Shown here piece after piece: positions 18,001-25,084 of a stretch of DNA of 36,220 bases. The stretch comes from JBBSUQ01 sp038234235 (GTDB taxonomy: Bacteria; Bacteroidota; Bacteroidia; Flavobacteriales_D; Crocinitomicaceae). The DNA lies in contig JBBSUQ010000006.1 of assembly GCA_038234235.1 (NCBI GenBank), positions 1 through 36,220 on the forward strand, read 5' to 3'. The notes under the pieces were generated by a model, which searched no databases, was not told where the DNA came from, and was given only the letters and a program-made list of their open reading frames with translations. The translations under genes and the position numbers were made by a program. Position 1 is the first letter of the stretch. Each line of letters starts with the position of its first letter.

Positions 18001-18354
18001 GCCAGAATAAATAAAATTAACAGACTGTCCCTCGCGAATAAGCATCAAGCCTTCAAAACCGAAATATCTTGTAACTCCCGCACCAATTAAAATAATTATA
18101 AAAGAAAGATGAAAACTCAACATTGCAATTTTTTCTGCTCTCACCATTTTGTACCGAATGATATTTGCAATAAGGTCAAGTGCTAGAAATACTAATAAAA
18201 TCTCGAACCAAACTGCATTATAAATATACAGTTTTGCTGTTTGGATATCAAAAATTGATTCTAAAAATGTTGCGATAGCGATGGCTAGAAAAAAAACAAT
18301 GATTGCCAAAACCATCATTTTCATTGAGAAAAGAGCCTTAAGAAATTTTTCCAT
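15055..18354 (-). CDS. ccsBA: Fused cytochrome c biogenesis protein CcsB-CcsA (ResB/ResC), system II
   Basis: A 1099-residue inner-membrane protein that delivers haem to the periplasm and joins it to CXXCH motifs of apocytochromes. The N-terminal ResB-like half has membrane helices and a large periplasmic domain ending near RGFRFFQSSYDEDE. The C-terminal CcsA half is a multi-helix bundle with the tryptophan-rich haem-handling motif SWGRYWGWDPKETW (about 984-997) and candidate haem ligands such as H in MIHVAI and GLHSYA. Between the halves is a periplasmic linker with a His/Asp cluster (coded by about 16740-16806). ATG 18354 is preferred to the in-frame TTG at 18366, since the -7 element (18377-18384) leaves no room for the latter beyond a few bases. 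bshB1 follows in the same operon. Confidence 0.95.
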   Translation of the reverse strand: MEKFLKALFSMKMMVLAIIVFFLAIAIATFLESIFDIQTAKLYIYNAVWFEILLVFLALDLIANIIRYKMVRAEKIAMLSFHLSFIIILIGAGVTRYFGFEGLMLIREGQSVNFIYSGDPYLYYKLNDGKMQLQNAEKMYQSEVYPSHSTRVLKFPKHKNDIKMEVVRFQKNMVDSLVRSPKYKNDVLAIVTDGMKPNYLVKDSFILLNSEAGNPIPLSYDYEGTLPGIVITKKNDRFYVKSKFAMNSLPMAQMQQYRQSGENPPDSVFQKIATDTLVPFESGILYVVEGQQFVFKEHIRNAKLMMIKSPIKNAGQDLLDIKITDGNEIKLVQLSGGMSSIGEEIVFNFNGLTYQMSYGSTRIPLPFAIECKDFQLEKYPGSASPSSFASEVQIQDPEKNYFKDKRIFMNNVIDYRGFRFFQSSYDEDEKGTRLSVNHDYWGTNITYIGYLLMSIGMILSLFARSGRFADLIKKLKKIAERKKAHVAAILVFFTFGLNAQELNSNPNIETTNQAPTVQDDGHDHNSAENHEGHDHSQMESGEAQSFLPKEKYKGKLTVVSKEHAKKLENLIVQHYDGRFVPLQTVGTEVLNKLSRKDKYKDLSGVQVIIAIQMYFNEWIDEPIFYVSSKIKDSIHLDNYATLRDLVDDNGDFKWSKEYELAFRTKESLRDEFQKNIIKLMDHVQVLQMVLSWQYFKILPVEGDKLAAWHSPLEIDLEDKESLKAGITYINDLNTGMTKGDYSKADKSLEILKELQRKKGGDILPSQLKLDLEVSFNKMNIFKNSSYGYFTFGFILLLIWFIRIFTKPSISRDRTFDLLHKVFLFLIIFIFVYQGIGLGMRWFISGHVPWSDGYEAMIWISWVVILVGLFFSKRNKVIISVAAVLSFFILFVAGMNILDPEISPLQPVLKSYWLMIHVAIITASYAFLGIAFILGLLNLILYTARSKSNGTLLTLNINELTYISEMIMTIGLFMLTIGTFLGGVWANESWGRYWGWDPKETWALVSVLVYAMILHLRYIPGLQGKFLFNTMSFWGFSAILFTFFGVNFVLVGLHSYAQGDGLAKFPVWLIWTAVAFVIFTVWAAIQNKKYKNYISENSDF

Positions 18355-18376
18355 TAATACTTTCAAATAAACGCTA

Positions 18377-18384
18377 CAAAAGTA
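18377..18384 (-). promoter_or_regulatory. -7 promoter element of ccsBA-bshB1
   Basis: The minus strand reads TACTTTTG, an exact TAnnTTTG. Predicted transcription start is about 18370-18373, some 17 nt before ATG 18354. Confidence 0.6.
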
Positions 18385-18437
18385 GTCATTTTAAACTGCG
18401 AAAAAGGTAGAATTAAGTAAGAAGATATCTGAAAAAC

Positions 18438-18827
18438 TCAGAATAACAGATAAAAAAGTAAAAATACAAATGCCACAAAAGATAATAAACTTAATAGACC
18501 AATTGAAGCCATATAATTTTTAAGCATAGAATGTGAACTCAAATTTTCAGGATTCGCAGTTGATTTAAGACTTTTGCCCAAAGTGATACTGTAGATTAAA
18601 GTGAAATATCCAACGAAAGCTATGGAAGCCAAAACAGCTACAATTATGAAAATTATTTCCTTCTCAATATTATTTATTTTTAAAATTGAATCTGAAAGAA
18701 AAATAAAATATACCCAATAAAAAACAGATATTAAAATTGAGATTGCAAAAGCCATGGCGGCAACTTGAACTCCCTTTAATACCTTTCGTAATGGAAGTAA
18801 AGGCAGATTTGTGTTTTGATTTTCCAT
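18438..18827 (-). CDS. Small integral membrane protein, unknown function
   Basis: A 129-residue hydrophobic protein with a short polar N-terminus (rich in Asn, Leu and Pro) and about four membrane helices (about 20-40, 55-75, 76-90 and 107-129). It lacks a signal-peptide cleavage site and recognisable catalytic residues. Its ATG directly follows the TAA of the upstream gene (18828-19298) with no base between, so translation is very likely coupled and the products may work together. Both have the same general arrangement of four helices and a polar loop, so a distant paralogy is possible. I do not recognise the family. Confidence 0.75.
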   Translation of the reverse strand: MENQNTNLPLLPLRKVLKGVQVAAMAFAISILISVFYWVYFIFLSDSILKINNIEKEIIFIIVAVLASIAFVGYFTLIYSITLGKSLKSTANPENLSSHSMLKNYMASIGLLSLLSFVAFVFLLFYLLF

Positions 18828-19298
18828 TTAAAACCTAGATAATATGTATATTGAATAAATCCATGCGGTTAATATTAACACGACGGTTATGGTGCCGTAA
18901 ATAAAAAACCGTTTGAGAGATTTGAACGATCGTAACAACATTAATTCATTATTCGAAATCTTGTATTTATTAATTCCAATTGCAAAACGGAAAATGGTAA
19001 TGGTCATGAAAAACCCAAAAATTACTGCAAATGAAGAAAACACTATTCCAAGAAGTTGATGGAAATGGAAATCTTCTATGTAATTTGACGAATTTGTGTA
19101 ATTGGCCGGATTTTGCTCTACATCATTTATCATTTCGATGACGGTCATTAAAAAATATGAAATAAAAATCGAAAATAACAAACTCCAGAGTAACAATCCT
19201 ATTCCTAATATAACAGACCATTTGGAGGATTTAAAAAGATTTATACAATTAACGTCTCTTTTTCTTGTTGTGGTAAACTCACTATCTATAGTTTCCAT
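18828..19298 (-). CDS. Small integral membrane protein, possibly DUF5362-like
   Basis: A 156-residue protein with a soluble N-terminus of about 25 residues, then four membrane helices (about 29-55, 82-108, 130-153 and a weaker one between), and a polar loop ending in SFKSLKRFF before the last helix. That helix layout and the K-rich segment before the last helix recall the DUF5362 family of Bacteroidota, but the match is weak and made from memory. It is the first gene of a two-gene unit with the abutting membrane-protein gene. No exact promoter element is visible upstream. Confidence 0.7.
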   Translation of the reverse strand: METIDSEFTTTRKRDVNCINLFKSSKWSVILGIGLLLWSLLFSIFISYFLMTVIEMINDVEQNPANYTNSSNYIEDFHFHQLLGIVFSSFAVIFGFFMTITIFRFAIGINKYKISNNELMLLRSFKSLKRFFIYGTITVVLILTAWIYSIYILSRF

Positions 19299-19330
19299 AT
19301 TTTATTTAATTAGGTAAAAAAATAAAAGTC

Positions 19331-19381
19331 AAAAAAAAGCAGAATGAAAATTAAGCTTTAAACCGCCTAGTTCCATTCTGC
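19331..19381 (-). terminator. Rho-independent terminator of the zinc-ribbon/nif3 unit
   Basis: On the minus strand, GCAGAATG pairs with CATTCTGC (19374-19381 with 19339-19346) across a 27-nt loop, followed by eight T. It lies 27 bp beyond the stop of the zinc-ribbon gene. The long loop is unusual for an intrinsic terminator, although the T run is clear. Confidence 0.6.
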
Positions 19382-19407
19382 TTCAAATTTTAGTTGAATA
19401 TTTTTAA

Positions 19408-20163
19408 TTAAGCTTCTTCTACTTCCATACTTGGGTAAAGAATTCTACCACAGTGTTCGCAAACTATAACTTTTCTTTTCGTTTCAATATCCAATTGTCT
19501 TTGTGGTGGAATGCTGTTGAAACATCCTCCGCAAGAATTTCTTTCAATCGGAACAACTGCCAAACCGTTCTTTGCATTTGTGCGCAATCTAGCATAAGCA
19601 TTTACCAAACGCTCATCAATTTTCTCTTTGGCATCTTTGGAAGCTTTCAGTAATTTGTCTTCCTCTTTTTTAGTTTCGCCAACAATTTCTGCTAATTCTT
19701 TTTGTTTGATTTTCAAATGTTCTTTACGCATTTCCAATCGATCTTTCACTTCATCTAAAATTTCCTTTTTACCAGCAATTTTAATTTTCGCTTCTTTCGA
19801 TTTTTTGTCGTGAAGTTTGATTTCCAATTCCTGAAACTCAATTTCTTTAGCCAAAGATTCGAATTCACGATTGTTTCTTACGTTATTTTGTTGCTCTTTG
19901 TATTTAGCAATTGCAGTTTCAGAGTCTTTAGACGCTAATTTTCTGTCGCTAATTTCAGTATCTAAATCTTTTAGTTCATCTTGAACTTTTTTAAGTCTGG
20001 TATCTAAACCTGCCAATTCGTCTTCAAGATCTTGAACCTCAAGAGGTAATTCACCACGTACAGTGTGAATTCGATCAATTTCAGAATCAATTTTTTGCAA
20101 ATCGTAAAGCGCATCCAATTTCTGCGCTACTGTTACTTCCTTCTTCTTTGAGGTTGTTGCCAT
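19408..20163 (-). CDS. Coiled-coil protein with C4 zinc ribbon (CT398/CdsZ-like)
   Basis: A 251-residue cytoplasmic protein. Residues about 12-190 are a long charged heptad-rich coiled coil. The C-terminal zinc ribbon has two CxxC pairs, C211/C214 in CGGC and C235/C238 in CEHC, closing with GRILYPS. This matches the C4-type zinc ribbon domain family, including the chlamydial protein CT398, whose proposed roles involve nucleic acid or sigma54/secretion contacts; the role in Bacteroidota is not known. It begins 4 bp after the nif3 gene, a pairing I recall as common in this phylum. A terminator follows. Confidence 0.9.
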   Translation of the reverse strand: MATTSKKKEVTVAQKLDALYDLQKIDSEIDRIHTVRGELPLEVQDLEDELAGLDTRLKKVQDELKDLDTEISDRKLASKDSETAIAKYKEQQNNVRNNREFESLAKEIEFQELEIKLHDKKSKEAKIKIAGKKEILDEVKDRLEMRKEHLKIKQKELAEIVGETKKEEDKLLKASKDAKEKIDERLVNAYARLRTNAKNGLAVVPIERNSCGGCFNSIPPQRQLDIETKRKVIVCEHCGRILYPSMEVEEA

Positions 20164-20167
20164 GTGT

Positions 20168-21262
20168 TTAAACGTAATTTATTGGATTGGTATTCAATCC
20201 CGTTAAATGAACCGCAAAATTAGTAAATTTTTCTTTCAATTTGTCCGCTAATAAATTTGTTGTGAATTGTTCGCTTTCATAATGACCAATATCACAGATA
20301 ACTATTTCATTTTCAGCATCAAAATATTCGTGGTATTTTAAATCTCCTGTAATAAAAATATCTGCTTTCTGATTTTTAGCCTCTTTTATTAAAAAAGAAC
20401 CAGCTCCTCCACAATAAGCAACTTTGGAAATTGAAGTATCTGGTAAACTTGTATATTTGATTATCCCACACGCAAATATTTCTTTAATTCTTTTAAGAAA
20501 TTCCATAGCATCTTCAGGTTTGTCAAGTGTTCCAATCATACCAGCACCAGTAAATTTGTCGTTATTCTCTAACCTAATTAAATCATAAGCTACTTCCTCA
20601 TAAGGATGACTCGCAAACAAAGCTTTTAAAACAGCAGATTTCTTATGATTTTCAAGAACCATTTCCAATTTTACTTCCTTAACTGTTTCTCTTTTACCCG
20701 CTTCACCAATATGTGGTTGTGCAGATTTATTGGGCTTAAAATTTCCAATTCCCTGCAATTCAAAGCTGCATTCGTCGTATTCTCCAATTGATCCTGCTCC
20801 TGCTTGAAACAAAGCGTTTTTGAGAATTTCTGCATTTTCTTGAGGTACCATAACCTGTAATTTCAATAAAGAATTACTGACAGGTCTCAAGGTTTTAATA
20901 TTTTTCAAACCAATTCTTTGTCCAATCTCATAATTTACACCAAAACGATAATTATCTAAATTGGTATGTATGGCATAAATAGCTATGTCGTTTTTAATTG
21001 CCTTGATAACTGTGCGTTCAACATAATTTTTTCCGTTCAATTTCTTCAATCCCGAAAACACGATTGGATGGTGAGAAACTATTAATTGACAACCTTTTGC
21101 TATTGCTTCATCTACTATTTCTTCGGTACAATCTAGTGAAACTAATACACTATTAATTTCATCGTTAAAGTTCCCGACAATCAATCCGCAGTTGTCATAA
21201 GATTCTTGAGTGGCCAAAGGTGCCAAACTTTCCAAATAATTTGATATTTCTTTAATTTTCAT
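20168..21262 (-). CDS. Nif3-like dinuclear metal centre protein (DUF34)
   Basis: A 364-residue protein of the NIF3/YqfO family, which forms toroidal hexamers with a two-metal site. The metal motif SHHPIVFSGLKKLNG carries H64 and H65. The C-terminal ligands are in TGDLKYHEY and CDIGHYESE. Between the two halves lies the inserted CutA/PII-like ferredoxin-fold domain (about 130-235, with LEMVLENHKKSAVLKALFASHPYEEVAYD), as in the longer YqfO type. GTP cyclohydrolase I type 2 is a frequent database label but the true biochemical role is unsettled. It is the middle gene of a tight three-gene cluster with 2-bp and 4-bp gaps. Confidence 0.92.
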   Translation of the reverse strand: MKIKEISNYLESLAPLATQESYDNCGLIVGNFNDEINSVLVSLDCTEEIVDEAIAKGCQLIVSHHPIVFSGLKKLNGKNYVERTVIKAIKNDIAIYAIHTNLDNYRFGVNYEIGQRIGLKNIKTLRPVSNSLLKLQVMVPQENAEILKNALFQAGAGSIGEYDECSFELQGIGNFKPNKSAQPHIGEAGKRETVKEVKLEMVLENHKKSAVLKALFASHPYEEVAYDLIRLENNDKFTGAGMIGTLDKPEDAMEFLKRIKEIFACGIIKYTSLPDTSISKVAYCGGAGSFLIKEAKNQKADIFITGDLKYHEYFDAENEIVICDIGHYESEQFTTNLLADKLKEKFTNFAVHLTGLNTNPINYV

Positions 21263-21264
21263 AA

Positions 21265-22044
21265 TTACATGTGAAAATATAAGCCAAAATTAAAAGTTAA
21301 CGCATTGACTTTGTGAATATACGGATGGTTTTTAATGTACGTTGAACTCAATTGATACCTGTATTCAGGCACAAAGAATATCGACATTCCATCAGAAAAT
21401 CTATAAGAAAATCCAGCCGAAAAAACAGCACTTACTATTAATGGATTTAAACCATCTTTTTTCGCATTTTCAAACTTAATTTGGTTACCCGATACAGTTT
21501 TATATTCACCTGTTTGCTTATAAGTTGTAAGCATTTGAGCCATAATTCCGGCGCCTAGTTTAAAATCAATAACTTTATGATATTCTGCAAATAATTTTAT
21601 GGGTAAATAAATATAATTATAATCTGTAGTGTAAGAATAACTTGTGTCCTGTTCTTTAAAACTATAAGATTCTCTATTTTTCATTAGTCCAATTCCAGTT
21701 TGAAATTTTATGAAATTGTTTACTTTAAATCTCAATCCCACAGAATAAGACCATACTTTTTCAGGAATCTCATTGGCTCTTTCACCAACTGGTTTACTAA
21801 AAATTGAATTGCTATTAGATTCTATTGTCGGAACAGATTTTCCAGGAGCAAATTCTAAATAAACAGCCAGTTGATCTGTTTTGGGTTCAACATTTAAAGT
21901 ATCTGTTTTTTTCTCCTCCTTTTTTTTTGGTTCTTCTTTCGGTTCTTCTTTCTTTTTCAAGTTTTCATTTTTTTCATTGACTATTATTTGAGCCTTTGAA
22001 GTGAAACTTAAAAATATTATTGCGATTGCTATTTTGAATTTCAT
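21265..22044 (-). CDS. Outer-membrane beta-barrel protein, unknown function
   Basis: A 259-residue protein with a signal peptide (about 1-18, ending SKAQ) followed by a Lys/Glu-rich low-complexity linker (about 25-48) and a small barrel of about eight strands. Strands such as VWSYSVGLRFKVNNFIKFQTGIGL, AGFSYRFSDGMSIFFVPEYRYQLS and ALTFNFGLYFHM at the C-terminus are typical of the OmpA/porin-family beta barrel. The charged linker after the signal peptide is unusual and may be flexible in the periplasm. It begins the unit that includes nif3 and the zinc-ribbon gene and lies 2 bp before nif3. It is divergent from the AsmA-like gene. Confidence 0.8.
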   Translation of the reverse strand: MKFKIAIAIIFLSFTSKAQIIVNEKNENLKKKEEPKEEPKKKEEKKTDTLNVEPKTDQLAVYLEFAPGKSVPTIESNSNSIFSKPVGERANEIPEKVWSYSVGLRFKVNNFIKFQTGIGLMKNRESYSFKEQDTSYSYTTDYNYIYLPIKLFAEYHKVIDFKLGAGIMAQMLTTYKQTGEYKTVSGNQIKFENAKKDGLNPLIVSAVFSAGFSYRFSDGMSIFFVPEYRYQLSSTYIKNHPYIHKVNALTFNFGLYFHM

Positions 22045-22126
22045 AATTTCAATTAACTTAGCTAACTAATTTAGCATTCCTGTATCAATTTTAACAGAAC
22101 AAATATCGTAATTACAGTACAATTTT

Positions 22127-25000
22127 ATGGAAAAGAGAGAGAAAAAGAAAAAAAGTTTTTTAAGAAGATTATTAAAATGGACTGGAATCTCCTTCCTTTT
22201 AGTATTAATCGCACTTATATTAATACCTATTTTCTTTAAAGACCAAATAAAAGAATTGGTATTAAAAGAAGCAAATAACATGCTTTTAGCAGATGTTTCA
22301 ATGGAAGATTTTGATTTAACAATTATAAAAACTTTCCCTAATTTATCTATCAAGCTTTACAATACTAAGATTACTGGTCGTGATAAATTTAAAGGTGTAG
22401 AACTCGTTAACATTAAAGAATTAACTGCAAATATTGGTTTATGGGATGTTATTGGAGGTGATCAAATTGCCATAAAAGCCATACATTTAGAAGAACCAAA
22501 AATTGATGTGCGCATTTTGCAAGATGGCATGGCAAACTATGATATCGTTAAGCAAGATTCACTTTTAACCAAAGAAGAAGTTACCGAACCAAGTAATTTT
22601 AAAATGGCTTTGCAGAAGTATACTATTACCAATGGACAAATAAATTATGCCGATGAAATGGGTGATATGCATGCGAAAATTTTCAATTTAAACCACGAAG
22701 GCAAAGGAGATTTAACAGCAGATATAGTTGATTTTCAAACGATAACATCAATGGACAAATTCAGTGTGGACATGGCGGGTATCGGATATTTGGTGGATGT
22801 TAAAACAGATGCTAAAATCGATTTAAAAATGGAATTTAAAGAAAAATCAAGTAAATTCATTTTAAAAGACAACGAAATTCAAGTCAACGCGGTTAAAATG
22901 TCTGTAAATGGTTTTTATGCAATGGAAGATGGCTATGATGACATGGATTTGCAATTAGATTCAAAGAAAACATCATTTAAAGATCTACTTTCACTTATAC
23001 CTGCATTTTACAAAAGTGGTTATGAAAGCATGGTAACTTCTGGAAATCTTGTTTTAGATGGAAAAGTAAAAGGTAGAATGGATGCTACCAATATGCCCGG
23101 TTGGGATTTTAAAATGAAAGTTGCCAATGCTTCAATTAAATATCCTGATTTACCTGGAAAAATTGAAAATATTGCAATTGATGCCGCTTCTAAATTTAGC
23201 GGTGGTTCTAATTTAGATCTTATGACATTGGATGTCGATAAATTTCACGCAAATTTTGCTGGAAATGAATTGGATGCAAACTTGAAAATGCGCAACCCAA
23301 TGACAGATCCATTTATTGACAGTAAAATATTGGCTAAAGTAGATTTGGCGACTTTAGGAAAAATAATGCCATTGGCGGAAGGAGAAAATTACACTGGAAA
23401 ATTAGATGCAGACGTAAAACTTGAAGGACGAGTAAGTACTTTGGAACAAGGGAAATATGAAGAATTTAAAGCAGACGGAATTTTGAGTTTAATGGATATG
23501 GTGTATAAATCACCAGACTATTCAGATCCCATTGATATATCAAAAATGGTTTTTAAATTTTCACCAAAAGAATTAGTTCTTGAATCATTTGACGCAAAAA
23601 TGGGCAAAAGTGATTTTAAATTAGACGGTAAAATTGATAATTACATTGCCTATTTCTTTCGAGATGAATTATTAAAAGGGAATTTTAATTTTAGCAGTAA
23701 CACTTTGGATATTGACCAGTTAATGGGTTTAGCGCCAAGCACTGAAAGCTCAACAACAACTGCTCCTGCAAGCACTACAGCTGCCGAACCAGTTTTAATT
23801 CCTGCAAATGTAGATTTTGATTTAAACACAAATATTAATACTTTAAAATACAATGGAATTGATATTAAAAATGTGAACGGAAATGTTGTAGTAAAAGACG
23901 AAGTAGCCAATTTGAGCAACCTTACAATGAATGCCATGGGCGGAAAAATTGGTTTAAAGGGTTCGTATGACACTAAAGATCACAACAAACCTGCAGTAGA
24001 TTTTGGTTATGATTTACAAGAATTAAACATTCAAGAACTTGCCAAAAATTTCGTAACTATTGAAAAACTTGCCCCAATAGCTAAATATACGCAAGGTAAA
24101 ATAAGTTCTGTCTTTAGTATGAAAACTTTTCTAAAACCAGATCTTGAACCAATATACAGCTCATTGACTGGGGAAGGTAATCTTGCCTCATCCGTAATTC
24201 AAATTTCAGGATTTAAACCTTTAGAAAAAATTGGTGAAGCATTGAACATTAATAAAATAAAAAGTCAGACGATTAATAATTTTAAAACTAGATTTCGTTT
24301 TGCAGATGGCAAAGTTAACACAGACAAATTTGATGTAAAAATGGGAAACATCGTTAGTTCAGTTCAAGGCTCTACATCATTTGAACAAGATATTGATTAC
24401 GGAATACGCATGATGATTCCAAAATCTGAAGTTCCGAGTTCAATGCTTAGTGCAATTGAAGACCAGTTGAAAAAAGTGAATGGGCTAACCAATGTGGATC
24501 TTAAATTACCTGATTTTATTCCTGTTGATGTAAAAGTGTTAGGCAAGATAAATGATCCGAAAGTTTCGACAAATTTTAAAGAGCAAATACTTAGTTTGAC
24601 TGGCAATTTAAAAGACGCTATGATAGACATGGTGAAAGATAAAATTAACGATGCTAAAGATTCTGTTAAATCTATTGTAAATAATAAAGTAGATGAAGTA
24701 AAATCTGATTTATTGGAAAGAAAACAGAAAATTTTAGACGATGCTCAAGTTCAAGCCAACAAAGTAAAAGCAAGTGCAAAAAGCGCTGCAGATGTTGTTA
24801 GAAAAGAAGCCGATAACAATGCTCAAAAATTGATTGATGAAGCCGGCGGCAATCCAATTAAGAAAAAAGTTGCCGAAACTGCAGCAACCAAAGTGCGCAA
24901 AGAAGGTGAAGTAAAAGCGCAGAAAGTTGAAAGCGAAGGAGACCAAAAGGCGGACGCGATTATGCAGACAGCTAGAGACAAAGCTGACCAGTTAAAATAG
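22127..25000 (+). CDS. AsmA-family inner-membrane protein with helical tail
   Basis: A 957-residue AsmA-like protein. A basic N-terminus is followed by one membrane helix (about 17-37), leaving the rest in the periplasm. The N-terminal AsmA block is recognisable (DVSMEDFDLTIIKTFPNLSIKL, VELVNIKELTANIGLWDVI, AIHLEEPKIDVRI) and long beta-repeat segments extend to about residue 800, as expected for the chorein/AsmA-like lipid-transfer family that bridges inner and outer membranes. A Thr/Ala/Ser-rich stretch sits near 536-550. The last 125 residues form a Lys/Glu/Ala-rich helix resembling an apolipoprotein-type coiled coil, not present in short AsmA members. A lipid-transport role is inferred from the family. 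A hairpin with a T run follows the gene. Confidence 0.88.
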   Translation: MEKREKKKKSFLRRLLKWTGISFLLVLIALILIPIFFKDQIKELVLKEANNMLLADVSMEDFDLTIIKTFPNLSIKLYNTKITGRDKFKGVELVNIKELTANIGLWDVIGGDQIAIKAIHLEEPKIDVRILQDGMANYDIVKQDSLLTKEEVTEPSNFKMALQKYTITNGQINYADEMGDMHAKIFNLNHEGKGDLTADIVDFQTITSMDKFSVDMAGIGYLVDVKTDAKIDLKMEFKEKSSKFILKDNEIQVNAVKMSVNGFYAMEDGYDDMDLQLDSKKTSFKDLLSLIPAFYKSGYESMVTSGNLVLDGKVKGRMDATNMPGWDFKMKVANASIKYPDLPGKIENIAIDAASKFSGGSNLDLMTLDVDKFHANFAGNELDANLKMRNPMTDPFIDSKILAKVDLATLGKIMPLAEGENYTGKLDADVKLEGRVSTLEQGKYEEFKADGILSLMDMVYKSPDYSDPIDISKMVFKFSPKELVLESFDAKMGKSDFKLDGKIDNYIAYFFRDELLKGNFNFSSNTLDIDQLMGLAPSTESSTTTAPASTTAAEPVLIPANVDFDLNTNINTLKYNGIDIKNVNGNVVVKDEVANLSNLTMNAMGGKIGLKGSYDTKDHNKPAVDFGYDLQELNIQELAKNFVTIEKLAPIAKYTQGKISSVFSMKTFLKPDLEPIYSSLTGEGNLASSVIQISGFKPLEKIGEALNINKIKSQTINNFKTRFRFADGKVNTDKFDVKMGNIVSSVQGSTSFEQDIDYGIRMMIPKSEVPSSMLSAIEDQLKKVNGLTNVDLKLPDFIPVDVKVLGKINDPKVSTNFKEQILSLTGNLKDAMIDMVKDKINDAKDSVKSIVNNKVDEVKSDLLERKQKILDDAQVQANKVKASAKSAADVVRKEADNNAQKLIDEAGGNPIKKKVAETAATKVRKEGEVKAQKVESEGDQKADAIMQTARDKADQLK

Positions 25001-25029
25001 ATTTAACTTTATTAATATTTTGTATATAT

Positions 25030-25061
25030 GGTGCGTTAAGAAATTAGCGCACCTTTTTTTT
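25030..25061 (+). terminator. Rho-independent terminator after the AsmA-like gene
   Basis: GGTGCG (25030-25035) pairs with CGCACC (25048-25053), followed by eight T at 25054-25061. It stops the AsmA transcript ahead of the convergent exonuclease gene. Confidence 0.7.
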
Positions 25062-25084
25062 AAGTGAATCTTTACCTCAACTTT

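Noticed and set aside
23650..23973. 107-codon minus-strand ORF inside the AsmA-like gene
   Set aside because: It is antisense to the coding strand, with Phe/Ser/Val-rich composition expected from the reverse of Lys/Asp-rich codons.
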